Shown: positions 44,837-55,008, numbered from the stretch's first letter. The stretch: 64,000 nt of DNA from Brevibacterium sediminis (GCF_013623905.1 NZ_JABKDD010000014.1:1-64000), one strand, 5' to 3'. Numbers and translations: made by a program. Notes: generated by a model not told the origin, from the letters alone.

Positions 44837-46129
44837 ATGAACCCCCTCCGCACAGTTGCTCGCAACGCACTTCGCTCACGTGCTTGGAAGAGCACAAGTC
44901 AATGGATTCGAGGCACGGAGCGATGGAACCGACTCGAGGACGAGTACGACGGCAGCTACGTCAAGGCCGAGGTGGTGGTCTATTTCGGTGATCGGAGCTC
45001 GAAGTTCTATCAGCTTGAGCAGTGGATTCCCGTGCTTGAGGAGCTCCACAAAACGCATAGGGTCGTCTTGGTCATGCGTAAAGGCTCCGCTCTGCTTCGG
45101 ACACTTGAGACCACGAACCTTCCCGTGGTGTTCAAACGCAAATTCGACCCGTTGCACACCTTTTATCACGCCAACGACTTCACGTTGGCGCTCTATGTCA
45201 ACAACGGAATGACGAACTTCCAGTCGCTGGCCTTCGCCCCGATGGTGCATGTACACGTCAATCACGGTGAATCGGACAAGCTGAGCATGGTCTCCAACCA
45301 AGCCAAGTCCTACGACAAGGTGTTCGTCGCCGGCGACGCCGCCATCGAACGGCACCGCAGAGCACTCATCGATTTCGACGAGTCCGCCCTCGTCAAAGTC
45401 GGACGACCACAGCTCGACATCGAGCGTACCGTGGAGCTGGAGCCCTCAAACGCGCGAACCATAATGTATGCGCCCACGTGGGAGGGTGAGAACGAATCCA
45501 ACAACTACACGTCCGTCGATCTTTTCGGTCCGCAGATCGTCGAAGCGGCATTGCAGTTTCCCAATGCCCGAGTGATCTACAAACCGCATCCCCGAGTTGA
45601 GACATCCAACGACCCGGCAATGACTGAAGCGAACGCTCGGATCCTTGAACTCCTCGAGGCGGCTAACGATTCGATCTCAGACGAGTCCATGCAACATCAG
45701 GTGCTCATGCAGGGCGATATTCTCGCGATGTTCGACGCGGTCGATCTGCTCGTCACCGATATCTCCAGTGTCGGGCTCGACTTTCTCTACCTGCACCCCG
45801 AGAAGCCGCTTGTACTGACGGATCGCCGCAATGACACCATTTCGCTCAACGCCGAAGCGCCGATCAGTCGCGCCACTCCGATCATCGACCGAACGACGGC
45901 CGACGGTTTGGACCTGATGTTCCAAGCGATTCTGTCCGAGGATTCGGCTGCGGAGGCCCGTCTCGATCTTCGTCGTCACTACTTCGGCGAAGGAGGGAAG
46001 GGAACATCGACAGTCCTGTTCACCGAAGCAGTGTCGAAACTGATCGCCGCTCGTACAGTCGACCTGGAGCACTTCCATTCCGATGACAGCATCAACGCCG
46101 AGTCCGAGGACGAATCCACCAGCGAATAG
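44837..46129 (+). CDS. CDP-glycerol phosphotransferase family protein (TagB-like)
   Basis: The 430-residue protein has a single GT-B-like polyol-phosphotransferase fold: FYQLEQWIPVLEEL in the N-terminal lobe, HVNHGESDKLSM with the catalytic-type histidine near 140, IMYAPTWEGE near 215 and TDISSVGLDFLYL in the C-terminal lobe. It lacks the accessory domain of the larger polymerases, so it may act as a primase-like (TagB) enzyme adding the first polyol phosphate, or on a different acceptor. A paralogue lies at 55.5-56.8 kb. GAGGAG precedes the ATG. It is divergent from the polymerase-led operon. Confidence 0.78.
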   Translation: MNPLRTVARNALRSRAWKSTSQWIRGTERWNRLEDEYDGSYVKAEVVVYFGDRSSKFYQLEQWIPVLEELHKTHRVVLVMRKGSALLRTLETTNLPVVFKRKFDPLHTFYHANDFTLALYVNNGMTNFQSLAFAPMVHVHVNHGESDKLSMVSNQAKSYDKVFVAGDAAIERHRRALIDFDESALVKVGRPQLDIERTVELEPSNARTIMYAPTWEGENESNNYTSVDLFGPQIVEAALQFPNARVIYKPHPRVETSNDPAMTEANARILELLEAANDSISDESMQHQVLMQGDILAMFDAVDLLVTDISSVGLDFLYLHPEKPLVLTDRRNDTISLNAEAPISRATPIIDRTTADGLDLMFQAILSEDSAAEARLDLRRHYFGEGGKGTSTVLFTEAVSKLIAARTVDLEHFHSDDSINAESEDESTSE

Positions 46130-46189
46130 AAGGCGGCGGTAAGCAGCTCCACCTGGCGGCGGTTTCCCAGTTCAGGGTGGTTGTTCTTG

Positions 46190-48085
46190 CTACGCTGATT
46201 TCACAGGTCGTACCGAGAGGTTCCCGTACTTCGTGGAATACCATTCCCACTGCCCTGTCCGCATTGCACGGAATCCTTTAGGGAGTCGAATCCTTCGCTT
46301 CGACTCCCACGGGCTGCGGGGCATTCGGAGATAGACGTCAAAAGTCTCCCCCATCGCTTCAGAGAAACTTTCGAAGTCGACGTCGAATGACACCGCATGT
46401 CGTCTGCCCAACCGGCCAGTGGACGTCAAAGAGCCTCCACACACGAAGAAGGTATTGACGTCGCGTGCAGACACGACCATCTCCACGTTTTCTCTGACGT
46501 CTCGACGGAGGTCGGCGAATTCGAGTTCGATCCGACAGCCTTCAGACAAGCTCTCACACGTCGCTCTTTTCACTGCGACAGGAGAGCCCGATGATTGGAT
46601 GAGATCATCATAGACCTGCGCCACCGGCAATTCCTCGATGACCGATTTCCAGCGCCGGTACCCGGCTTCAGGCAGATAATTCTCGACTGTATCCATGGCA
46701 GAGCTGCGCATCACCGAAACGGAATCTGCGCTCAGAGAGAGAAATTCCTCGATCTGATCGGCCAGGGCCTCGACATCGCTCATCGGCGTGATGAAACCAT
46801 TGCGCCCCTGCTCGATCAAGTCACGCGGCCCGTAAGTGATGTCGTAGACAATCGGAATGCACCCGGCGCCCATCGACTCCATCATCGACAGCGGAAGCCC
46901 TTCACTCGTGCTCGTCAGCATGGAGAATGAAGCAGACTTTAACCTGTCGGGGACATCGTTGACGTAGCCAGCCAATTCCACTCGATCGCGAACATCGAGA
47001 GCATCGACGAGGCGTTCCAGTCGGTCTCGCTCCGGTCCCTCCCCCAAAATGGTCAAAAAGACGTCGACTCCGCGGTCACGCAGTTTCGCCACCGCCCGTA
47101 TAGGATGGTCCACACGTTTGAGCTCGATGAGGTTGGCGATCATCACCGCCTTGTTGATCGGCCGTTCTTTCGGGGCCTGCGTCAGCACCGACCCGGCCGG
47201 CAGTTCACCGGTCAGAAGTCTGATGTTGTCGTCAGTGAAACCGATGGCGCGAACGGCATTCGCCTGCTGACGTGTCTGAACACCCACCACGTCGAAGCGG
47301 TCGAAGTTGCGCACAGTTTCAACTCTGCGAGGAAGCACCTGGCCATGGTCGCCATTCCACGGATGGCGAAGATGAGTGCCGTGGAGGAACAGAACGAGCG
47401 CGAAATTCCGATTCGAGATCTCGTGGATGAACTCGCTGACCTTCTTGTCATCAACGATGACGACAGCGGGTTCTTTGTTCACAACTGACTTGATCCAGGA
47501 GTTGTAGAAATCTCGTGGACGTCGCCACTCTGTCATCGGCGTTCCGTCCAGCGAATGGAGGATGAACCTTCTGCCCAGTTTCGGATCCCGGATGTCCGCG
47601 ACAAGAAGACTTCCGTCTTCCCTGTAGTAGTGACGACGGATGATCTTGCCGCTGCGCGCGTCACGGACCGCATCGTAGAAAGAGGTGATGTTCTCGATTT
47701 CACCGTCCACATCCGGAATCGGACTCCGCGGCTGCTCGCCCGCGAGCTGCGAGAGTTCGTGGTCGGACCTGTTGCGCAGATCCTGCCAGATGTTCACCAG
47801 ATCGACGTCATCGCGCATGCGTCCCGACGAAATCAATCCATCTCGGATCTCATCTGTGTCCATTCGAGGGCTGAACGTCAGGATGGTCTGCGACAAGGTC
47901 TTCCCGAAGCTCTGGAAGCTGCGAATACGGCGAAGCGCCGCAGTCGTCATCCCACCCATAGATTCAGGGATCCACCACAAGACGTTGTAGACGTGCACTT
48001 CATCGGTTCCGAGCTTGTGGTCGGACTCATTCCGGACCCGAAGGTTGTCGTTGGCGTCATACGCCTGTCGAGCCATGAACTTCAC
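46190..48085 (-). CDS. TagE/TarM-like glycosyltransferase (GT4)
   Basis: The 631-residue protein is built like the glycosyltransferase at 34.6 kb. It has an N-terminal Rossmann lobe with WWIPESMGGM, a beta-rich insertion (about 95-190), the GT4 site near TSTSEGLPLSMMESMGAGCI and a C-terminal beta-rich domain ending YSTKYGNLSVRP. It would glycosylate a polyol-phosphate chain in the cytoplasm. GTG 48085 is preferred because GAGAAGG lies eight bases upstream; a longer frame from TTG 48139 overlaps the upstream gene. It lies 50 bases after the large pyruvyl-transferase fusion gene. Confidence 0.78.
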   Translation of the reverse strand: MKFMARQAYDANDNLRVRNESDHKLGTDEVHVYNVLWWIPESMGGMTTAALRRIRSFQSFGKTLSQTILTFSPRMDTDEIRDGLISSGRMRDDVDLVNIWQDLRNRSDHELSQLAGEQPRSPIPDVDGEIENITSFYDAVRDARSGKIIRRHYYREDGSLLVADIRDPKLGRRFILHSLDGTPMTEWRRPRDFYNSWIKSVVNKEPAVVIVDDKKVSEFIHEISNRNFALVLFLHGTHLRHPWNGDHGQVLPRRVETVRNFDRFDVVGVQTRQQANAVRAIGFTDDNIRLLTGELPAGSVLTQAPKERPINKAVMIANLIELKRVDHPIRAVAKLRDRGVDVFLTILGEGPERDRLERLVDALDVRDRVELAGYVNDVPDRLKSASFSMLTSTSEGLPLSMMESMGAGCIPIVYDITYGPRDLIEQGRNGFITPMSDVEALADQIEEFLSLSADSVSVMRSSAMDTVENYLPEAGYRRWKSVIEELPVAQVYDDLIQSSGSPVAVKRATCESLSEGCRIELEFADLRRDVRENVEMVVSARDVNTFFVCGGSLTSTGRLGRRHAVSFDVDFESFSEAMGETFDVYLRMPRSPWESKRRIRLPKGFRAMRTGQWEWYSTKYGNLSVRPVKSA

Positions 48086-48135
48086 AAGTGGTACCCTTCT
48101 CAGCTCTGGTCGTGCGTCGGTCTCAGCGGCACTGA

Positions 48136-50793
48136 TCAACGTGAAAGTGCCATACGACCATAGTGGCGTGTCTGACGACGCCAGTTGACGAGCTTAGGGC
48201 TGTCCGAAGTCTCCCACTGTGCACGTACGTTCCACTCGTCGCCGATGTCAGAGTACCGCCCACAGATGATCATCTGCATTGCATCAACATAGCTCAGCTT
48301 GAGGTCATCCATCAGACCGATGATCTTGCTGACGAGATCTTCGCTGCGCAGCTGGCTGAGGTTGAGTACGGCAATCTGCGGGTCGAAGGGAACGAAATCT
48401 TCGGTGAGGCCGGCATGACTTGCGAAGACGAAGTTGAGTGCTCCGACATGATCGTCGCCGAATGAGCTTGCGATCCTCCTCATCAGAGTGAGACCGCTGG
48501 AGCGGTTCTTCCTCACATCATGTTTAGCGGCGATCAGTGCTGTCCCGAGGTCAGCCTTCGAGAGCTCCACGATGTCTGCGGAGAACTCGCCGGCTGCGGG
48601 AACAACTACGAGGCGTTCATGGTCCGGGAACAGCACCGGAAGCAGAGCCTGTGCCAGGTCGTTCTCGTTCGTGATGTCTGCATAGGACAAAGCGCCCAAG
48701 CTCTCGACGGTTCCCAGCGAGAGCTGTGCCTGGATCTCGGCGACGACTTCTGCACTCGCTGCTCCTGACGGCAGCCAGATGCGGTACCGTCCGGAGGCAT
48801 GGGCGTCGATGGACTTGATGGCCGTAGAGACCAGAGATTCTTCGCCTTTCTCGACGGTCATGAAGACGTCTGCGACCTGTGCTTCGGGAGTTGCCTTGTT
48901 CACCTTGCTCACTGCCGCATCGATCGCAGTGCTGTCTCCGATGGGAAGCTCAGCTGTTGCCAGATACTCATCGGCGGCGGCCATGTCGTCCGCAGTGATC
49001 TCTGACCACTTCGAGTAGACCTCGTCTTCCGAAGCTCCAGTCGCGATGAGCGGGATCATTACGGACAGTTTGTCCAGGATCCCGTCCCGGATGGCGTCGA
49101 ACTCGTTCTCGTCGATGCCGATCAGCCCACCGAAACGTGAATCCGATTTGTTCTTCGGTTCGAAATCGACCTCAGCACCCACCGACCGCGCGGGCAGGTT
49201 CGCATGGAGCCGCGAGGTGAGAACTCGCTTGTATTTGTAGGCGTAGTCGGCGACCCAGTTGCGAGCAAGTTCCAGGTTCTCGGGGAAGCTCTTGTCACGG
49301 ATCGCAGTGACTGTCTGCTTCTTCTTCGGACCTTTTCCACCCTTGGTCCAATCGATTCGCAGCGTGCCGGACCGGCGGTCAGTCGGCGGAGCAGGAAACA
49401 GAGTATCGACCGTGGTGGTGAGGCAACCGGAGAAGAATGCCGGTACACCGACCGCTCTGAGCACCGCGACCGACTGCCAGTCACGGCATCCCACCGGGCC
49501 GTACTTCTTCAGGTAGTCGATGGCGTCGGGGGTGAGCATCTCCGGGTACCGGACGAAGACTGAGAGCAGAATCGGCCGCAGGTTCGGGTGGAACGGGATG
49601 TTGAATGACTTTCCGAAGATGTCGTGCATGTACCAGCCGAAGGCGATGTACCAGGTGTCTTCCGGAATGTCCTGATAGACGTTGCCGTCCCTGTAGACCT
49701 CGACGAGGTTGAGTTCAGCTTCAGGTCCAGCGTACTTTCGTTCCTCTTTGACTGATTTGCGGAACTTCTTGAAAAGCTCGGTCAGCCCCTGGTCACCCGA
49801 GAAGCTGAGGTTTTTGTACCGCAGAAGATGACCGATCGACGCAATCGTTTGGATGTAGTCGCCGATGTTGCGTGAACGGATCCCCGGCTGGTCATAGCTG
49901 AGCACACCGAAGTTGCGCTTGCCGACTGTGGTCGGGAGAGGCTCGAGGTGCTTTCCGCCCGGAAGCCAAGCGAGCATTCGGTTGAGCTCGTAGCGTACCG
50001 CCGAGTCCATCTGATCCGACGGCCTATCGAGACGTGCCTCGACGAGGGTGCGCACATGGTCGAAGGCTCCGATGCAGAATGCCGATTCAGCGGTGCGCAG
50101 CACTGCTTTGTCGCTCCAACGGTCGGTTTCGCCGGTTTGATTCGAGTGGTCGAGAAGCGGCAGAGCCTCCTGCCCGAGTGTGTCGATCGCAGTAGGAAAG
50201 TATTCTTCGGCTGCGGAGACGATGATGTCGCGGTCGTCGATCTTCTCAAACTCGGCCCACGCCACTTCCGGGTCTGATGATCGCTGATACGCCATTCCGA
50301 GGATCACTCTGCCTGCTTCCTCGGTCGACACGTGACTGCGCAGATTCAGTCCGATGGACACAGCCTCCGCCAGGTATCCCTCTCCGACGATCACTCTCCC
50401 CGCGTCAACAACTGATTCCCCGAGAGCTTCACCCTGTGCCAGTGCTTCCGAGAGCGTCGCGTGAGCCTTGACGCGAGCCAATTGGCGCGATTTTGCGTCG
50501 ACCTCTCGAGCTGAGGGTGCAACGGTCCAACCGTTCGTGTCTTCCGCCGTCTTGCCTTTGAGCCCTGAGGCCAGCGTCTGATACGCGCGAGCGGTGTCCG
50601 TCGCAATCTTCTTCGCAGAACCGCCAGACTTCCCCGCTCCAGCTCCCCCGGCGGCACGTTCACGCACGTATTTCGTCCCCGAGGCGCGCTCCACCACGGG
50701 CAGGGCTCTACGGGCGATTCCGTGGACGACTGGCTTCACCAGTTCGCGTCCCTTGCTGAAGTATCGGTCGGCGGCGTTTCGTCCAGTGGTCAC
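48136..50793 (-). CDS. Large fusion: helical N-domain, pyruvyl transferase domain, GT8-like C-domain
   Basis: This 885-residue protein begins with a basic, Ala-rich helical region (about 1-285) with repeat-like helices. A polysaccharide pyruvyl transferase domain follows (about 290-640), with GIRSRNIGDYIQT, GPVGCRDWQSVAVLRAVGVP and LTSRLHANLPARS. The last 240 residues resemble a GT8/LgtC-type region ending AVLNLSQLRSEDLV and IGDEWNVRAQWE, but I see no DxD motif there, so catalysis by that part is doubtful. AAAGGA precedes GTG 50793. It is one operon with the glycosyltransferase downstream. Confidence 0.7.
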   Translation of the reverse strand: MTTGRNAADRYFSKGRELVKPVVHGIARRALPVVERASGTKYVRERAAGGAGAGKSGGSAKKIATDTARAYQTLASGLKGKTAEDTNGWTVAPSAREVDAKSRQLARVKAHATLSEALAQGEALGESVVDAGRVIVGEGYLAEAVSIGLNLRSHVSTEEAGRVILGMAYQRSSDPEVAWAEFEKIDDRDIIVSAAEEYFPTAIDTLGQEALPLLDHSNQTGETDRWSDKAVLRTAESAFCIGAFDHVRTLVEARLDRPSDQMDSAVRYELNRMLAWLPGGKHLEPLPTTVGKRNFGVLSYDQPGIRSRNIGDYIQTIASIGHLLRYKNLSFSGDQGLTELFKKFRKSVKEERKYAGPEAELNLVEVYRDGNVYQDIPEDTWYIAFGWYMHDIFGKSFNIPFHPNLRPILLSVFVRYPEMLTPDAIDYLKKYGPVGCRDWQSVAVLRAVGVPAFFSGCLTTTVDTLFPAPPTDRRSGTLRIDWTKGGKGPKKKQTVTAIRDKSFPENLELARNWVADYAYKYKRVLTSRLHANLPARSVGAEVDFEPKNKSDSRFGGLIGIDENEFDAIRDGILDKLSVMIPLIATGASEDEVYSKWSEITADDMAAADEYLATAELPIGDSTAIDAAVSKVNKATPEAQVADVFMTVEKGEESLVSTAIKSIDAHASGRYRIWLPSGAASAEVVAEIQAQLSLGTVESLGALSYADITNENDLAQALLPVLFPDHERLVVVPAAGEFSADIVELSKADLGTALIAAKHDVRKNRSSGLTLMRRIASSFGDDHVGALNFVFASHAGLTEDFVPFDPQIAVLNLSQLRSEDLVSKIIGLMDDLKLSYVDAMQMIICGRYSDIGDEWNVRAQWETSDSPKLVNWRRQTRHYGRMALSR

Positions 50794-50908
50794 TCGTTCG
50801 TTCCTTTGCAGAGGTTTCGGTGATCGGTCGTTCGTAGCAGTCGGTGGTCAATAGCAATCAGGCACACGGTATACGACTTGACTGTCAGTTCGTTGAACCG
50901 CAGCGGTC

Positions 50909-53029
50909 TCAGTTGAAGGTGCCGAGGCCCGTCTTGCGGAGGCTTGCGTCGAATTGCGGGGCAAGAGTCTGAGCATAGGTCGCAGTAATGTGCGCGGTGT
51001 CGAAATAGGTGATGACGCCGCCGATGACAGGCTCGCAGCGCCCCTCGGGGCAGAACCAGTCTTGGGGGTAGATGACCGACATTTTCTTCGAGTCTATGGT
51101 CTTCGCAGAGGCGGCGAGCGGGTCCATCCAGTGCCATGATTCCGGAGTTCCAGAGCACTCTTCGAGGTCGTCTTCGTGCTTGGCAACGCAATCCGGCACG
51201 GTGACACCTGCCCCGCCTGGGTATGGGGTATCCCGAATGACAACAACATCCAAATCAGCATCGACCCAGCGCTGCAGGATCTCACGATGTCCTTCAGGCG
51301 CCTTCTTCTCTGTTTCCTCCCAGTCCATACCCTCCAGCGGCGTGGACTGCCGCTCGGAGGTGATGACTGCGTCGAAGCCTCCTTCGGTCGTTCTCTTCGA
51401 TACCCAATCGGCGTATTCCTGACACCCCTTGGTTTCGTCCGGCGTCGAAAGGTCCTGAGGCAGGGTAGAAATGCTGCAGTTCGAGGCGAGGAAAGTGGTG
51501 ATCGTCAGATCATGCTCGTCCGCCAAGCGCTCGAGTGTCGGCAGCCAATGACCGGCATGCGAATTTCCAACCAGCGCGACATGTTTCGACCCGTCTCCAT
51601 AGGTGCACTCCGGTTTGCTCGCATATGGTGCACTGGCCCAGCAGCCATCGGCATAGGCTTTTGACTTGTCTTTCTTCGCCGCAGCGGGCTCCATCTGCAG
51701 CGAGTCCTTGTCTTGGCAATTGGGGTTGTCCTTGGCGCTGGGAAGGAGAATCCCGGCGCCAAGGCAGGAGTCGGGATCGTCCAACTGGGCCTGCAGTTTG
51801 TCTTCGTTCTGCTCGACGATGGTGTTGGCGATGACCATCTGGCTGAGCCCCAGGGCCGCGACGAGAGCCATAGCAAGTGCCGCGAACGCGAAGGTCTTCT
51901 TCGAACTGCTGAAGAACGACGACTTGCGGAATCGGTTCTCGACCCAGGTTGTCGAGGCCCAGGCAGCGATGATCGAGACCAAGATGATGGCGATATTGTC
52001 CAGGACGCCGAGACTCTCCGAGCGTCCAAGCTTGGCCGAGAGGTATGGCACGAGGACGATGAGGGGCCAATGCCAGAGATAGACGGAATACGAGATGTCA
52101 CCGAGGAAGCGCACCGGACGCAGTGACAACAGTGGAAGCACAGACGCCCGGCCCCGGGAGTCGGCGAGGATGACGAGTGCAGTCGATACCACCGGGACCA
52201 ACGCGATGTAGCCGGGGAACGGCATGTCCGCGCGGACGAGGAAGGTGGCCGCCACAATTCCGGCGAGACCGATCCACCCGAGCACTGAACTGAATGGAAT
52301 CCGCTCGGGTCGAACATAGAGCACAAAGACGGCGACGAGGCCGCCGGTGGCCAGTTCCCACATCCGGGTCGGAGTGATGAAGTAGGCCATTGCAGGTTCG
52401 TTGGCGGTGTACCAGACAGAGAAGACGAACGAGGCAAGGAAGATCCCGAGGACGGTGAATCCGACGAACTCTTTGGACCGTCCGAGTTTCGTCCCTACGA
52501 GAAAAGCCAAGCCGATGATCATCGGCCAGACGAAATAGAACTGTTCCTCGACCGACAGCGACCAGAAATGCTGAACGGGCGACGGAGCATTGTCCGCAGC
52601 CAGGTAGTCGACGCTGGATACGGCAAAGTCCCAATTGACGACGTAAAGCCCCGCGGAAAGGATCTGGCGTCCGGTATCGGCCCAAATCGATTGTGGAGCA
52701 ACGAAGAAGGTTGCGATGCCGACGAGGAACAGGACGAGCAGCGACGCCGGCAGCAACCGCCGGACCCGCCGTGCCCAGAACTTTGCCACGTCTCCCCAAC
52801 TCTGTGGCGGAGACTTGATGAGGTGGCTAGTGATCAGGAAGCCGGAGATGACAAAGAAAACGTCGACACCGACGAACCCGCCGACGAACCGATCGGGCCA
52901 CAGGTGATAGAGCAGAACGATTCCCACGGCCAGGGCTCGCAGCCCCTGGATATCGGAACGGAATCCCGAGGTTTTGGGCACGCTCGACCTCTGTGGGGAG
53001 TTTTCAGCGACGGGGGCTGTCGACTGCAT
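50909..53029 (-). CDS. OafA/YrhL-type acyltransferase with SGNH domain
   Basis: This 706-residue protein starts with an acyltransferase-3 membrane domain (DIQGLRALAVGIVLLYHLWP, then GGFVGVDVFFVISGFLIT), with about ten membrane segments to residue 400, and ends in an extracellular SGNH domain (HVALVGNSHAGHW near 480, FCPEGRCEPV near 660). Such fusions move acetyl groups across the membrane and O-acetylate surface glycans or wall polymers. ATG 53029 with GGAG upstream is the start. It lies inside the glycopolymer locus, so a teichoic acid-like polymer is the likely target. Confidence 0.85.
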   Translation of the reverse strand: MQSTAPVAENSPQRSSVPKTSGFRSDIQGLRALAVGIVLLYHLWPDRFVGGFVGVDVFFVISGFLITSHLIKSPPQSWGDVAKFWARRVRRLLPASLLVLFLVGIATFFVAPQSIWADTGRQILSAGLYVVNWDFAVSSVDYLAADNAPSPVQHFWSLSVEEQFYFVWPMIIGLAFLVGTKLGRSKEFVGFTVLGIFLASFVFSVWYTANEPAMAYFITPTRMWELATGGLVAVFVLYVRPERIPFSSVLGWIGLAGIVAATFLVRADMPFPGYIALVPVVSTALVILADSRGRASVLPLLSLRPVRFLGDISYSVYLWHWPLIVLVPYLSAKLGRSESLGVLDNIAIILVSIIAAWASTTWVENRFRKSSFFSSSKKTFAFAALAMALVAALGLSQMVIANTIVEQNEDKLQAQLDDPDSCLGAGILLPSAKDNPNCQDKDSLQMEPAAAKKDKSKAYADGCWASAPYASKPECTYGDGSKHVALVGNSHAGHWLPTLERLADEHDLTITTFLASNCSISTLPQDLSTPDETKGCQEYADWVSKRTTEGGFDAVITSERQSTPLEGMDWEETEKKAPEGHREILQRWVDADLDVVVIRDTPYPGGAGVTVPDCVAKHEDDLEECSGTPESWHWMDPLAASAKTIDSKKMSVIYPQDWFCPEGRCEPVIGGVITYFDTAHITATYAQTLAPQFDASLRKTGLGTFN

Positions 53030-53192
53030 CAATCGGCTCCACTCAGTTTCTCAGCCGGTTGGTTCGGACCCGACTGCGGTCCCTGTCATTACTCGCTTCT
53101 TTCGTACGCGGCAGTCAGCATGTTCCCCGGAGGCTCCTCCAATTTGATTGCTGCTGTATCGGGGCGCACCGTTCCGCCGTAGCGGCGTGAGG

Positions 53193-54116
53193 TCACACGA
53201 TGGGCGGCCGGCCGTGCCGGGACATTCGAAGTACACCTCTTCTTGACAGCTTCTGCCGGTCTTCGTCCTGACCCCACGGGTCGAGACGCCATCCGGCACG
53301 CCATCCTTCCATCCACGCTTTGAGTTGGTGTGGCTTGTTGGCCCACTTGAAGAACTGCATCAATGTCCATGAACCCACATAGGCCCAGCTGAACGGCCAC
53401 GGCAGATTACGCCGCGCCAGCCAAACTCGGTTTCTCGCATTCATGTAGAAGTATTCGTCGTGGCGCCTCGGGTCGATCACCGGGTGGGCGACGGCGAGGT
53501 CACCCATGTACCAGACGATGTAGCCGGCGTCCCAGACTCGCCACGCGAGTTCGATTCCCTCGTGTGCGTACCAGAATGGTGCCGGCCATCCTCCGCACTC
53601 GTCGAAGGCTCGACGCTGCATGCAGACTGCGCCTTCCCACACCGAGAACACATTCGATGAATGGTCGGCGCTTCCTTTCTTCAGTCTGGGAATCCATCGT
53701 TTCGGTGCATCTGGCCCACCGGGTTCCTCGACCCTTGGCTGGATCAGCCCGATACGCGGTTTTGTCCGCATCAGTTGGGCCATACGCATCAGCGACGTGT
53801 CGTCCGGCAGCCATGCGTCATCGTCGAGAAAGAACAGGAACTCGCCGTCGACGTGGGGGACTCCGGCATTGCGACCTGCAGGGATGCCAAGGTTCTCCGG
53901 GAGCCCCAACTTCTTGACTTGGTCCGGGATGCCTTCCGGCTCCCAGCCGTTTCCTACGCAGACGATATCGAGATCGACGCCCTTCTGCGCCAGCAACGAC
54001 TCGAATCCTCGGTTGAGATCGTCCAGTCGTTTGCCCTGGCTGAGAACGACAACGCCGAATGTGTAGCGCCTATTGTCTTCGAATCGCTGGGAAAGGATCC
54101 GCGATGACTCGCTCAT
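53193..54116 (-). CDS. Glycosyltransferase family 2
   Basis: The 307-residue GT-A enzyme has FGVVVLSQGKRLDDLNRG at the start, IPAGRNAGV, and the metal-binding LFFLDDDAWLPDD near residue 95, with a later WYAHEGIELAWRVWDAGY acceptor motif. A C-terminal amphipathic region follows. GAGGAGG before ATG 54116 sets the start, which overlaps the stop of the CDP-alcohol transferase gene (ATGA). It probably adds a sugar to a lipid or polyol acceptor made by the genes upstream. Confidence 0.85.
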   Translation of the reverse strand: MSESSRILSQRFEDNRRYTFGVVVLSQGKRLDDLNRGFESLLAQKGVDLDIVCVGNGWEPEGIPDQVKKLGLPENLGIPAGRNAGVPHVDGEFLFFLDDDAWLPDDTSLMRMAQLMRTKPRIGLIQPRVEEPGGPDAPKRWIPRLKKGSADHSSNVFSVWEGAVCMQRRAFDECGGWPAPFWYAHEGIELAWRVWDAGYIVWYMGDLAVAHPVIDPRRHDEYFYMNARNRVWLARRNLPWPFSWAYVGSWTLMQFFKWANKPHQLKAWMEGWRAGWRLDPWGQDEDRQKLSRRGVLRMSRHGRPPIV

Positions 54117-54964
54117 GACAGCCTCCTCGATGCCATGATCGACATGAAATGCCCGATAACGGAGAGCAGGCACAGCGGAGCCATGATGAGGACGAGACAA
54201 CGTTCACCGAATAAGGGCTCAGATCCTGCCGATGCTGCTATTGCTGTGACAATGCTCGAAGCCAGTGCCATCAAAGACATCTCTACCGAGTGGAAGATTC
54301 GGTGGAAAGGCACGAACCGAGCGATTCGTTTGAGTGTGGAAATGACTCCCGGGTTGAGCGCGGTGGCTTCCTTCGAGTCCGCGAGCTTATCGAGTCCATT
54401 GAATGCACGGGAGACATGAACCATGTCGTTGAGTGCTTTGTTCAGAAGCACCAACCCGGCAAGGACCGTTCCGGCAAGCAGGAGCGGGTAGGACCCAGCG
54501 GGGTCGTCGATGAGATTGTTCCACTCCCCCACAGCTCGGATTCCGAGTGCAACTGCGACCAGCCCCTCTGTCGTATAGTGGCCGACCTTATCCAGAAACA
54601 CACCTTTGGCGCCGCTGGTTCCGCGCCATCGGGCGACTTCACCGTCACAGCAGTCAATGTACATCTGGACTTGAGAAAAGAAGACAGCAAGGATCGCTCC
54701 CCAGATGCCCGGAATCAGAAGGCTGAAGGCGATGCACCAACCGGCCAAGATCATCAGGCCGGTGACACCATTTGCGCTGATCCTCGTGCGCACGAGCAGC
54801 ATCGTGAAGTAGATCGAGATATGGCGGAGGTAGAGTTGCGCCGACCAGTGTTCCGCGTTCTTGCGACTGCGGACCTCTATCGGCTGTGCTTTCGCCCGAA
54901 GCTCCGACAATGTCGGATGTTTAGCCGAAGACTTTTCGGGCACGTCCGTTCCTCTCAGATCCAT
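54113..54964 (-). CDS. CDP-alcohol phosphatidyltransferase family protein
   Basis: The 283-residue membrane protein carries the CDP-alcohol phosphotransferase signature as DCCDGEVAR, eight residues, then GVFLDKVGH. The first three aspartates of the D-x2-DG-x2-AR-x8-G-x3-D-x3-D pattern are present but the last, usually the catalytic base, is His. Around six membrane helices follow. It would join a CDP-activated polyol, perhaps CDP-glycerol from the TagD-like enzyme just upstream, to an alcohol. ATG 54964 lacks a good Shine-Dalgarno; a GTG seven codons later has GAGAGG upstream and is possible. Confidence 0.75.
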   Translation of the reverse strand: MDLRGTDVPEKSSAKHPTLSELRAKAQPIEVRSRKNAEHWSAQLYLRHISIYFTMLLVRTRISANGVTGLMILAGWCIAFSLLIPGIWGAILAVFFSQVQMYIDCCDGEVARWRGTSGAKGVFLDKVGHYTTEGLVAVALGIRAVGEWNNLIDDPAGSYPLLLAGTVLAGLVLLNKALNDMVHVSRAFNGLDKLADSKEATALNPGVISTLKRIARFVPFHRIFHSVEMSLMALASSIVTAIAASAGSEPLFGERCLVLIMAPLCLLSVIGHFMSIMASRRLS

Positions 54965-55008
54965 CGATGATGTCCAGCAACGATAGCGCGAAGTTCGCGC
55001 CGTTGCTG

